A stretch of DNA of 19,695 nucleotides from Spirochaetaceae bacterium (GTDB lineage Bacteria > Spirochaetota > Spirochaetia > Treponematales > Breznakiellaceae): assembly GCA_031265635.1 (NCBI GenBank), contig JAISCK010000205.1:1-19695 (forward strand), in the 5' to 3' direction. Made by a program: the position numbers and the translations under genes. The notes beneath the pieces were generated by a model that was given only the letters and a program-made list of their open reading frames with translations, made no database searches and was not told the DNA's origin. Below, piece after piece: positions 6,248-12,815 of this stretch (within the stretch, counting starts at the first letter, position 1; each line of letters begins with the position of its first letter).

Positions 6248-7021
6248 CTATTTTCGGGCCGCTTTTGCCGGGGTTTCGGCAAGACCGGGCCGCGTACATT
6301 CGGACAGGAACAGTTTTTCTATGCCCTGTCTGTAGCCCAGTATGCGGTTGATGTAATTCAGGGTACGTTCCGGGGTTCCTCCCGAGCGGACCCTGTTTAA
6401 TCCCGCGTTGTACATCGCCAGGGCGGCAACTTCCGATCTTCCCTGGTCAAGGCACATTTTAAGGTGGGCAAGGCCGTAGCGTATATTCACCGTGGTATCG
6501 AAAAAATCCTCAGGCGTAAGCGAGGGGAAGGAGGCCGAATTAAGCTGGAAGAGCCCCCGGTCAATGCTGTTGTTGGCGTTGCGGTTCACCGCCCGGGGAT
6601 TAAAGAGGCTTTCTTCCCATATCAGGGCAAAGACCAGGCTGGGGGAAATGTTCAACGCAAAAGTCTGGCCCAGAACCTGTTCCGCGATCTCCTGCGAGCC
6701 GGTGATGGAACCGAAGAAAACCGCCACCTTTTCCCTGAACAGTTCGTTCCCGTACAGCTCAAGTACGGCGTCGTTCTGTTTTACCGACGTAAGCACCGCC
6801 GCCCGGTAGTCGCCGGGATTCAGGGGCTCCCGGATTTCCGGTTCTTCTTCCGGCGCTTCCCTGACAGCGGCTCCCCGGTAATCTATCCAACTGACGCATA
6901 AACATCCGAGGCCAAGGAGCCCCGCCACGACCAAAACTTCTTTCTTTGCCAATTCTCTAAAAATCATCTGTACAATCTTCAACCTTTGCGTTAGAACCTG
7001 TTTCAAACAACTAAAAATCAC
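6248..7021 (-). CDS. Membrane-anchored SLT-family lytic transglycosylase
   Basis: Soluble lytic transglycosylases cleave the MurNAc-GlcNAc bond of peptidoglycan. The protein has 257 residues: one N-terminal membrane segment (about 28-46, VLVVAGLLGLGCLCVSWI), an acidic/proline linker, and an SLT domain from about residue 120. That domain has the catalytic Glu in LIWEESLFNPRAVN (136 or 137), the GLFQLN motif (156-161), and the AMYNAG motif (202-207). It probably sits in the inner membrane facing the periplasm. The GTG at 7021 overlaps the serA stop by 4 bases; an ATG at 6967, just before the membrane segment, is an alternative but has no SD. It is the last gene of the rex-serC-serA operon, an unusual neighbour for serine synthesis. 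Confidence 0.87.
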   Translation of the reverse strand: MIFSCLKQVLTQRLKIVQMIFRELAKKEVLVVAGLLGLGCLCVSWIDYRGAAVREAPEEEPEIREPLNPGDYRAAVLTSVKQNDAVLELYGNELFREKVAVFFGSITGSQEIAEQVLGQTFALNISPSLVFALIWEESLFNPRAVNRNANNSIDRGLFQLNSASFPSLTPEDFFDTTVNIRYGLAHLKMCLDQGRSEVAALAMYNAGLNRVRSGGTPERTLNYINRILGYRQGIEKLFLSECTRPGLAETPAKAARK

Positions 7022-8181
7022 AGGGTCCGCACCCTCACGATGCCGTCAACCTTGCCGAGTGTCGCAAGCACTTCGTCCGGTATGGCCTGCTCCGTGTCAA
7101 TAATATTGTAGGCGTATTCTTCCCGGTGGTGGTTGATAAGGTCCGTGATATTAACATCGGCGCCTGCCAAAAGCGTGGTGATTTGCCCGACCATATTGGG
7201 TATGTTCCGGTTTGCCACCAGAAGCCGGTGGGGGGCCCGCCGTTCCAGACGGCAGCGGGGAAAATTCACCGAATTTTTTATGTTCCCCGACTCAAGGAAT
7301 TCCATAAGCTGCTTTATCGCCATGACCGCACAGTTGTCCTCGGCTTCGGGGGTAGAGGCGCCCAGGTGGGGTATGCAGACGGCCTTTTCGCAGCGGAGCA
7401 GTTCGGCGCTGGGAAAATCAGTGATATAGGCGGAAAGCCTGCCGTTTTCCAGCGCGGCGATGATGTCGGCCTCGTTCACAAGACCTCCCCTGGCAAGGTT
7501 GACAATACGCGCCCCCTTCTTCATGGTTCTGATTTTAACCGCGTCGATCATGCCCCTGGTTTCTTCTCCCAGGGGAAGATGAAGGGTCAGGTAATCAGCT
7601 TTTGAAAGAAGGCCCTCAAGCGTCTCGGCCCTCTGCACCGATTCCGAAAGGCTCCAGGCCGCGTCCACCGAGATATAGGGGTCGTAGCCCGCGACCTCCA
7701 TGCCCAGGGCAAGGGCGGCGTTGGCAACCATAACCCCGATGGACCCCAGGCCAACCACGCCCAGAACCTTGCCTTTAAGTTCAGGCCCTTCAAAACGGGA
7801 CTTGCCCTTTTCTACCAGATCGGGAACCTCGTCGGCCCTGCCGGCCATGGAAAGCCCCCAGTTGATACCGCCGAATATGTTGCGCGAGGAAAGAAGCAGG
7901 GAGGCTATGACCAGTTCCTTGACCGCGTTGGCGTTGCCGCCGGGGGTATTGAACACCACAATGCCCCGCTCGCTGCATTCCGGTATGGGGATGTTGTTTA
8001 CCCCCGCGCCCGCCCTGGCTATGGCCATGACCGAGCCGGGAAGGACCGTGTCGTGGAGGCTGGCGCTCCGTACCAGTATGGCGTCGGGGTTGGGTATCCC
8101 GCTTGCCACTTCGTACTTGTCCCTGGGAAAAAGTTCAAGCCCCAGGGGTGAAATCTTGTTCAGCGTCTGTATACGAATCAT
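7018..8181 (-). CDS. serA: D-3-phosphoglycerate dehydrogenase
   Basis: SerA oxidises 3-phosphoglycerate to 3-phosphohydroxypyruvate with NAD+, the first step of serine synthesis. The 387 residues show the NAD-binding GVVGLGSIG (141-149), the catalytic Arg in NLARGGLVNEADI (Arg231), a candidate Glu260, the catalytic His272 in IPHLGASTPEAEDNC, and a C-terminal ACT-like region (from about 315) that usually binds serine. The short TDFPSAELL segment before the His is typical of the 387-residue clostridial/Bacteroides type rather than the 410-residue E. coli type. The ATG overlaps the serC stop (ATGA), so it is translationally coupled to Rex-SerC and should share the Rex-controlled promoter. It produces NADH, the ligand Rex senses. 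Confidence 0.95.
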   Translation of the reverse strand: MIRIQTLNKISPLGLELFPRDKYEVASGIPNPDAILVRSASLHDTVLPGSVMAIARAGAGVNNIPIPECSERGIVVFNTPGGNANAVKELVIASLLLSSRNIFGGINWGLSMAGRADEVPDLVEKGKSRFEGPELKGKVLGVVGLGSIGVMVANAALALGMEVAGYDPYISVDAAWSLSESVQRAETLEGLLSKADYLTLHLPLGEETRGMIDAVKIRTMKKGARIVNLARGGLVNEADIIAALENGRLSAYITDFPSAELLRCEKAVCIPHLGASTPEAEDNCAVMAIKQLMEFLESGNIKNSVNFPRCRLERRAPHRLLVANRNIPNMVGQITTLLAGADVNITDLINHHREEYAYNIIDTEQAIPDEVLATLGKVDGIVRVRTL

Positions 8182-9962
8182 GCTTCAAATTTCTCCATAA
8201 ACGCGATAAGGGCCCTGACCCCTTCTATGGGCATGGCGTTGTAGATACTGGCCCGCATGCCCCCCACAAGGCGGTGCCCGGCAAGATTCACCAGGCCGGC
8301 CGCGGCGGCTTCGTTTACAAAGCGCTTTTCCAGGGCGGCCTTTTTCTCCGGGTCCTCTTCCCTGGGAATAAACGGTATGTTCATAAGACTGCGGCATGAT
8401 TTTTCAACAGGGGAACTGAAAAATTTTGAATTTTCAAGATAACTGTAGAAGAGCCCGGCCTTTTCCCGGTTAAGGCGGCCCATGGCCTCTACTCCGCCCA
8501 GGCCCTTGAGCCATTCAAGAACCAGGCCGGTGATGTAAATCCCGTAACAGGGAGGGGTGTTGAACATGGACGCTTCGGCGGCGTGTATGTCGTAGCGGAG
8601 CATGGCCGGAGTCCGGGAAGCGTGGCGGCCGATGAGGTCTTCCCTGACGATCACCACGGTAACACCGGCGGGGCCGAGGTTCTTCTGCGCGCCTGCGTAG
8701 AGTATGCCGAATCTGGAAACATCAAGAGGCTCCGAGAGTATGCAGCTTGAGGCGTCGGCGACAAGGGGAACCTTTCCCGTATCGGGGAGGGACGGCCACC
8801 TGGTTCCCACGATGGTATTGTTAAGGGTTATGTGGTAGTAGGCGTCGTCCTGCCGTGGGGCGGGGGCTTGGGGGATGCAGGTATAGCCCCTGTCCTTTGA
8901 GCTTGCCAAAACAGCAACGGCGGCAAACTTGGACGCTTCCTCAGCGGCCTTTTTGGCCCAGATGCCGGTATCCACATAGGCGGCCTTTTTTTCCGGAAGG
9001 CCGCTTTCGCTTGCCGCCAGGTTGAGGGGGACCATGGAGAATTGCAGCGAGGCTCCTCCCTGGAGAAAAAGCACCTTATAATTTGAAGGAATGGCCATGA
9101 GTTCCCTGAGAAGGGATTCTGTCTTGTCAATAATGGCCTTGAATTCCCCGGAACGGTGGCTCATCTCCATGACCGACTGGCCGGTATTGTTGGCGTCGCT
9201 CATTTCCCTTGCCGCCCTTTCCAGCACCGGAAGGGGCAGGACCGAAGGCCCTGACGAAAAATTGTATACACGCATACCTTTCCTCCTTGGTATTTCCGTA
9301 TTGGGTTCCTGCCGCATGGCCGCCGCCAGTGAACGAAGTTCATCGGCAACATACACATTCCGCACCGTTATGCCGTGCGGCAGCCTGAGTATCACCGGGG
9401 CGAAATTCAATATGCCCTGTATCCCCGCGGCAGCGAGCTTTTCAGCGGCGCCCTGGGCCGCCCCGGCGGGCACGCAGAGCAGGGCAATTTCTATTGTCTG
9501 GCGCTTTATCACCTCGGCCATCTTGAAGCCGGGATAGAGCGGTGCCCGGGACTTGAGAATCTCCACCCTGTTGACGCTGGTGTCAAAGCCCGCGGCAAGT
9601 TCAAATTCCCCGTCCTCAAAGGACTCAAGGTTGAGATAGGCCGAACCCAGCCTGCCCAGGCCCACGATGCAGAACTTGCGCCGCCGGGTAAGGCCCAGGG
9701 CTTCCCTGATCCGGGGAACAAGCCGCCCCGGCGTATACCCGGCGCTGCTTCCCGCGGCCCGTTCAACGGTATCCGCGCTTTCGGCGCCCGCCGTGTCGCT
9801 TCCCAGGTAGGAAATGTCCTTGCGGATTGTATAACTCGGCCAGCCGGTAAGGGTCTCCAGTTCCGCCGAGGTAAAAGCCCTCTCCGGCCCCTGTTCCGCG
9901 GCTTCGAGAATACGCACAATTTGAAGGAGCCGCTCTCTGGCGGGTTCGGGGATTTGGGCCAA
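8178..9962 (-). CDS. serC: Rex redox repressor fused in frame to phosphoserine aminotransferase SerC
   Basis: A single 594-codon frame with two complete proteins. Residues 1-229 are Rex, the NADH/NAD+-sensing repressor: a winged helix with recognition helix SYTIRKDISYLG (43-54), the Rossmann motif GLGRLG (101-106), and the Rex signatures EIALLCVPAGAAQ and GIQGILNFAPV (181-191). Residues 230-594 are SerC, which transaminates phosphohydroxypyruvate with glutamate: GPSVLPLP, and the PLP lysine in YAGAQKNLGPAG (Lys427, equal to Lys198 of SerC alone). No stop lies between them. An SD-ATG pair at the junction (9288-9273) could also give SerC alone. TTG at 9962 is the start, with AGGA 7 bases upstream; no in-frame ATG is available. 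The Rex wing is unusual: an acidic ~12-residue insert replaces the usual basic GKRGVGY-like turn. The gene leads the operon. Confidence 0.93.
   Translation of the reverse strand: MAQIPEPARERLLQIVRILEAAEQGPERAFTSAELETLTGWPSYTIRKDISYLGSDTAGAESADTVERAAGSSAGYTPGRLVPRIREALGLTRRRKFCIVGLGRLGSAYLNLESFEDGEFELAAGFDTSVNRVEILKSRAPLYPGFKMAEVIKRQTIEIALLCVPAGAAQGAAEKLAAAGIQGILNFAPVILRLPHGITVRNVYVADELRSLAAAMRQEPNTEIPRRKGMRVYNFSSGPSVLPLPVLERAAREMSDANNTGQSVMEMSHRSGEFKAIIDKTESLLRELMAIPSNYKVLFLQGGASLQFSMVPLNLAASESGLPEKKAAYVDTGIWAKKAAEEASKFAAVAVLASSKDRGYTCIPQAPAPRQDDAYYHITLNNTIVGTRWPSLPDTGKVPLVADASSCILSEPLDVSRFGILYAGAQKNLGPAGVTVVIVREDLIGRHASRTPAMLRYDIHAAEASMFNTPPCYGIYITGLVLEWLKGLGGVEAMGRLNREKAGLFYSYLENSKFFSSPVEKSCRSLMNIPFIPREEDPEKKAALEKRFVNEAAAAGLVNLAGHRLVGGMRASIYNAMPIEGVRALIAFMEKFEA
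9273..9288 (-). promoter_or_regulatory. Internal Shine-Dalgarno and ATG at the SerC start inside the fusion frame
   Basis: On the minus strand AAGGAGGA (9288-9281), five bases, then ATG (9275-9273). This ATG is codon 230 of the fusion and opens with the canonical SerC start MRVYNFSSGPS. It would give a 365-residue SerC, the usual family length. In the fusion the SD codes for PRRK in the linker. Confidence 0.75.
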
Positions 9963-9971
9963 AACACCATC

Positions 9972-9989
9972 CTGTGAAATATTTCACAG
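9972..9989 (-). promoter_or_regulatory. Rex operator (perfect 18-bp palindrome)
   Basis: CTGTGAAATATTTCACAG is a perfect palindrome and matches the known Rex consensus TTGTGAA-N4-TTCACAA except at the outermost base of each arm. It begins three bases after the -10 hexamer, covers the expected transcription start, and its end overlaps the AGGA of the rex-serC ribosome binding site. This predicts autorepression of rex-serC-serA-transglycosylase when NADH is low. Confidence 0.9.
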
Positions 9990-9991
9990 AT

Positions 9992-10020
9992 ATACTAGAG
10001 GGGACAGAAGATTATGTCAA
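9992..10020 (-). promoter_or_regulatory. rex-serC operon promoter
   Basis: On the minus strand a perfect TTGACA (10020-10015), a 17-base spacer and TAGTAT (9997-9992). The -35 includes the TGA stop of the upstream PD-(D/E)XK-like gene. Confidence 0.8.
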
Positions 10021-10664
10021 GAGGATACCTGCCAGATACGGGGCCGGAAACCTTCGGGGACTTCTATTTTTACTGTATCGCCGGACTGTTCTATCACATA
10101 AAAACCGTTTTTCACCGCGTATTCCCGGACATTCTGCCTGACTATGGCTCCCGCCGCGGCCGCCAGGAATTTTCGTTTGTCGTTCCGCTCTTCGGCGTAA
10201 CGGCACAGGGTTTCCATACGCCTGACATGGTCCTTTATGTCCTGGATATGCAGGCAGGACTTGACCTCCACGGCCAGGGCAAACTCGCCGTTCTCAAGCC
10301 ACAGGTCCACTTCGGCCAGGGGTTTCCCTTTGGAATCATAGAATTCTATACCGGGGCCCGCCTTGGTAAAGGCATAGCCCAGGGCCCTGAATTTTTCCAC
10401 CATATTGGGCATTACCAGATGTTCCACAAGCTCGCCAAAACGGTTTCCCAGTTTCCCGATTTTTTTATCGGTTTCGGCCATCATTTTGTCCAGGCGGCGG
10501 TCCGTTTCCTTCATCTGCCGGTCTGTATCCTTTATCATCTGGTCTGTTTCTTTCTGTAGCCGGGCGGTGTCCTTCATCATCTGGTCTGTTTCCTGAAACA
10601 TGGCCCAGACATCCTCAAACTGTACGTTCTTTGGAACTTTTCTTTTTTGTGTACTATTCCCCAT
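10017..10664 (-). CDS. Coiled-coil protein with PD-(D/E)XK nuclease-like domain
   Basis: A 215-residue soluble protein. Residues ~25-75 form a charged coiled coil of near-perfect 7-residue units (ETDQMMK, DTARLQK, ETDQMIK, DTDRQMK, ETDRRLD). The C-terminal part carries a PD-(D/E)XK-like core: Asp120 in AEVDLWLENG and Glu133-Val-Lys135 in LAVEVKS, the usual D...ExK metal-site pattern. The layout resembles the DUF3782-type proteins that occur in several copies in cyanobacteria and treponemes; their function is unknown and nuclease activity is only an inference. The ATG at 10664 is chosen because GAGAGGAAA lies upstream; longer frames to 10820 lack such a site. The gene is divergent from hprK and ends inside the rex-serC promoter. 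Confidence 0.82.
   Translation of the reverse strand: MGNSTQKRKVPKNVQFEDVWAMFQETDQMMKDTARLQKETDQMIKDTDRQMKETDRRLDKMMAETDKKIGKLGNRFGELVEHLVMPNMVEKFRALGYAFTKAGPGIEFYDSKGKPLAEVDLWLENGEFALAVEVKSCLHIQDIKDHVRRMETLCRYAEERNDKRKFLAAAAGAIVRQNVREYAVKNGFYVIEQSGDTVKIEVPEGFRPRIWQVSS
10488..10592 (-). repeat. Five 21-bp imperfect tandem repeats (coiled-coil heptads)
   Basis: The DNA encoding residues 25-59 of the coiled-coil protein consists of five 21-base units. Units such as those for ETDQMMK and ETDQMIK are nearly identical at the base level, so the array is prone to gain or loss of whole heptads without a frameshift. Confidence 0.7.
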
Positions 10665-10679
10665 AATTTCCTCTCCCCT

Positions 10680-10708
10680 ACTATACTCCATGATGAGCCC
10701 CGCGGCAA
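10680..10708 (-). promoter_or_regulatory. Promoter of the coiled-coil/PD-(D/E)XK gene
   Basis: On the minus strand TTGCCG (10708-10703), a 17-base spacer and TATAGT (10685-10680), followed by a short leader with GAGAGGAAA and the ATG at 10664. Confidence 0.5.
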
Positions 10709-10796
10709 CGCCGCCTCTCTCTACTACGGCCCGGCCCTGGATTCCGCTTTGGTTTTCCGCTTTAGCGCTCCGGGCAGACCGCCGCCTGTCCGGCTG

Positions 10797-10825
10797 TTGC
10801 GGCCCTGGTACGAATCGCATATACT
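10797..10825 (+). promoter_or_regulatory. Putative hprK promoter (leaderless type)
   Basis: A good -10 TATACT (10820-10825) ends six bases before the hprK ATG. A weak -35 TTGCGG (10797-10802) lies 17 bases upstream. No Shine-Dalgarno is present. Confidence 0.45.
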
Positions 10826-10831
10826 TACTCC

Positions 10832-11821
10832 ATGGCTGTCAAGCGCTTTACCGTACTCGACTTTATTGATATAGACCTTAAGGAACATGATTCCCTTAAT
10901 CTCCGCTGCATAGGAGGCCGCAGGGGCTTGTCCCGGGAAATCGTCAGCCCCGACCTGAACCGGCCAGGGCTGGCCCTGTCGGGTTTTTATGATTCTTTCG
11001 CCTACCAGCGTATACAGCTTTTTGGCCGGGGCGAGGTTGCCTACCTCCGCAAACTTGAAGAAGAGGATAAAAAGGACACCATCAAGCGCATGTTCACCTA
11101 TCCCATTCCCTGCTGCATCTTTACCCATAATCTCCATCCGGGCAAAGATTTTTTTGAGGAAGCCGAAGGAACCCAGTGCGCCCTGCTTCAGACCGATCTC
11201 CCTACCTCTGAATTTTCTTCCCGGCTGATGCGTATTCTTTCCAATATTTTCGCCCCCCAGAAAAGCGTTCACGGAGTGCTGGTAGAGGTCTTCGGGCTGG
11301 GCATACTCATACTGGGCGATTCGGGAGTGGGAAAAAGCGAGACCGCCCTTGAACTCATCGAGCGGGGACACCGGCTGGTTGCCGACGATGTGGTCGAAAT
11401 TCACTGCGTCAACGGCAACATACTCATGGGGGCCGGCGCCAACAAGATCATCGGCCATCACATGGAAATCCGGGGGCTTGGAATCATCAATGTAACCCAC
11501 CTTTTCGGCGTCGGCGCCATCAGGGACCGGAAGCAGATACAGCTTGTGGTCAAACTTGAGGAATGGGATTCCTCTAAAAGTTACGACCGCCTGGGCACGG
11601 ACGAAAAATTCGAAGAGATACTGGGGGTAAGCGTTCCCAAGCTGGAAATCCCCGTCAAGCCGGGCCGGAATATTCCGGTAATCATTCAAACCGCGGCGAT
11701 GAACGAGAGGCTCAAAAAAATGGGCTATAACTCGGCCAGGGAATTCAATCAGAATATACTCAAGTGGATCGAGAGCGATATGGCGCGCTCGGTATATTTC
11801 GGCCAGGAAGACATAATTTAG
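10832..11821 (+). CDS. hprK: HPr kinase/phosphorylase
   Basis: HprK phosphorylates HPr on Ser46 using ATP or pyrophosphate and removes that phosphate when Pi is high, linking PTS state to energy level. The 329 residues (family 310-330) show an N-terminal regulatory domain, the conserved His147 in VHGVLVEVFGLG, Walker A GDSGVGKS (162-169), the Asp pair in RLVADDVVEI (185-186), and the HprK signature around EIRGLGIINV (212-221), followed by GAIRDRKQIQLVVKLEEW. It is followed 8 bases later by the HPr gene, its substrate, so kinase and substrate are made together. It probably starts at the 5' end of its mRNA, as there is no SD. Confidence 0.96.
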   Translation: MAVKRFTVLDFIDIDLKEHDSLNLRCIGGRRGLSREIVSPDLNRPGLALSGFYDSFAYQRIQLFGRGEVAYLRKLEEEDKKDTIKRMFTYPIPCCIFTHNLHPGKDFFEEAEGTQCALLQTDLPTSEFSSRLMRILSNIFAPQKSVHGVLVEVFGLGILILGDSGVGKSETALELIERGHRLVADDVVEIHCVNGNILMGAGANKIIGHHMEIRGLGIINVTHLFGVGAIRDRKQIQLVVKLEEWDSSKSYDRLGTDEKFEEILGVSVPKLEIPVKPGRNIPVIIQTAAMNERLKKMGYNSAREFNQNILKWIESDMARSVYFGQEDII

Positions 11822-11829
11822 GAAGGACT

Positions 11830-12096
11830 ATGTTTGAGAAAACCATCACCATACAGAACCGGGCAGGCATCCATGCCCGGCCGGCCGCCATGCTGGTTCA
11901 GACCACCAAGAATTTCAGTTCCAGCATATACCTTGAAAAAGACGGGGACCGCATAAACGCCAAATCCATCATGGGCATCATTACCCTGGGAGCGGGCTAC
12001 GGCGTTGAGCTCAGGATAATCGCCGAAGGTCCTGATGAGGAAGAGGCCGTAGAAGCTGTAGCCAGACTGTTTGCTTCAAAATTTGAAGAAGAATAG
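11830..12096 (+). CDS. ptsH: Phosphocarrier protein HPr
   Basis: An 88-residue HPr. His15 in NRAGIHARPAA receives phosphate from EI and passes it to EIIA; Ser46 in AKSIMGIITLG is the site used by HprK. Both sit at their canonical positions, so the protein looks fully functional and of the Gram-positive/spirochete regulated type. The ATG at 11830 is preceded by GGAAGGA with a short spacing and lies 8 bases after the hprK stop. EI and a sugar EIIBC are not in the window; the EIIA-like partner PtsN is at 3624-4070. Cytosolic. Confidence 0.96.
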   Translation: MFEKTITIQNRAGIHARPAAMLVQTTKNFSSSIYLEKDGDRINAKSIMGIITLGAGYGVELRIIAEGPDEEEAVEAVARLFASKFEEE

Positions 12097-12128
12097 GCGG
12101 TTTCAAAATCCGGCGTTTTGAAACCGCC
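12096..12128 (+). terminator. Perfect hairpin at the end of hprK-ptsH
   Basis: GGCGGTTTCAAAA (12096-12108) pairs perfectly over 13 bases with 12116-12128 around a 7-base loop. The left arm starts at the last base of the HPr stop codon. No T-run follows, only a TTTT within the right arm, so it may be a weak terminator or an mRNA 3' stabiliser. Confidence 0.5.
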
Positions 12129-12146
12129 TCGGAATAAAAAGATGCA

Positions 12147-12192
12147 AAAAAACGTTTTTTGAGTTTGATTTTTCGGGAAAGGGGTATATAGT
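12147..12192 (+). promoter_or_regulatory. lexA promoter (leaderless type) with A6-CG-T6 palindrome
   Basis: -35 TTGATT (12165-12170), a 16-base spacer and TATAGT (12187-12192), then 7 bases to the lexA ATG with no SD. Just upstream is a perfect 14-bp palindrome AAAAAACGTTTTTT (12147-12160). I find no match here to the CGAAC-, CTGT- or TTTG-N5-CAAA-type LexA boxes, so autoregulation by LexA is not shown by the sequence. Confidence 0.5.
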
Positions 12193-12199
12193 ATTTGCT

Positions 12200-12814
12200 A
12201 TGAGGGATCTGACCCGCCGGCAACGGGAAGTGCTGGTGTTTATTACCGAGTTTATAGCCAGACATGCCTATCCGCCTACGATACGGGAACTGGCGGACCA
12301 TTTTTTCATCTCTGTCAAAGGCGCTTATGACCATGTGGACGCTCTCAAGAAAAAGGGCCGGCTCAAAACCGGCGGCAAGCGCTCGCGGACCATGGAAGTC
12401 GTTCATGCCGGGGAAGAAGACCAGGAGGACAGCTTTACCAACATACCCATACTGGGGACCGTAGCCGCGGGGCGGCCCATACTTTCGGAAGAAAACTACG
12501 AAGGTTCCCTGCCGGTCCACAATTCACTCCTGAAAAGAAAGGCGAATTATTTTGCGCTCCGGGTGCGGGGAGATTCGATGATACGGGCGGGTGTCATGGA
12601 AGGGGACCTGGCCATCATAGAAAGACGCGAAACCGTCCAGAACGGGGAGATCGTTGTGGCGGTAGTTGACGAGGCGGTTACCCTGAAACGCTTTTTCAGG
12701 GAAAGTTCCCGGATAAGGCTGCAGGCGGAAAACCCCGCCTATTTGCCCATTTACAGCCAGGATGTCAGGGTCCTGGGAAAACTCGCCGGCATATACCGTT
12801 CCTGCGGCGTCTAG
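12200..12814 (+). CDS. lexA: SOS repressor LexA
   Basis: LexA represses DNA-damage genes and is self-cleaved when RecA filaments form. The 204 residues show the N-terminal winged helix (LTRRQREVLVFITEFI; PPTIRELADHF; recognition helix VKGAYDHVDALKKKGRL), the Ala90-Gly91 cleavage site in GTVAAGRPI, catalytic Ser126 in RGDSMIRAGVMEGD, and catalytic Lys163 in VTLKRFF. The recognition helix differs from the E. coli form, so its operator should differ too. The ATG at 12200 lies 7 bases after a -10 element with no SD. The gene is followed after one base by holA, so the SOS regulator and a replication subunit are co-transcribed. Confidence 0.95.
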   Translation: MRDLTRRQREVLVFITEFIARHAYPPTIRELADHFFISVKGAYDHVDALKKKGRLKTGGKRSRTMEVVHAGEEDQEDSFTNIPILGTVAAGRPILSEENYEGSLPVHNSLLKRKANYFALRVRGDSMIRAGVMEGDLAIIERRETVQNGEIVVAVVDEAVTLKRFFRESSRIRLQAENPAYLPIYSQDVRVLGKLAGIYRSCGV

Positions 12815-12815
12815 C

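Noticed and set aside
10724..11689. Minus-strand open frame of 321 codons under hprK
   Set aside because: It is antisense to conserved HprK motifs and overlaps the divergent promoters; shadow frame.
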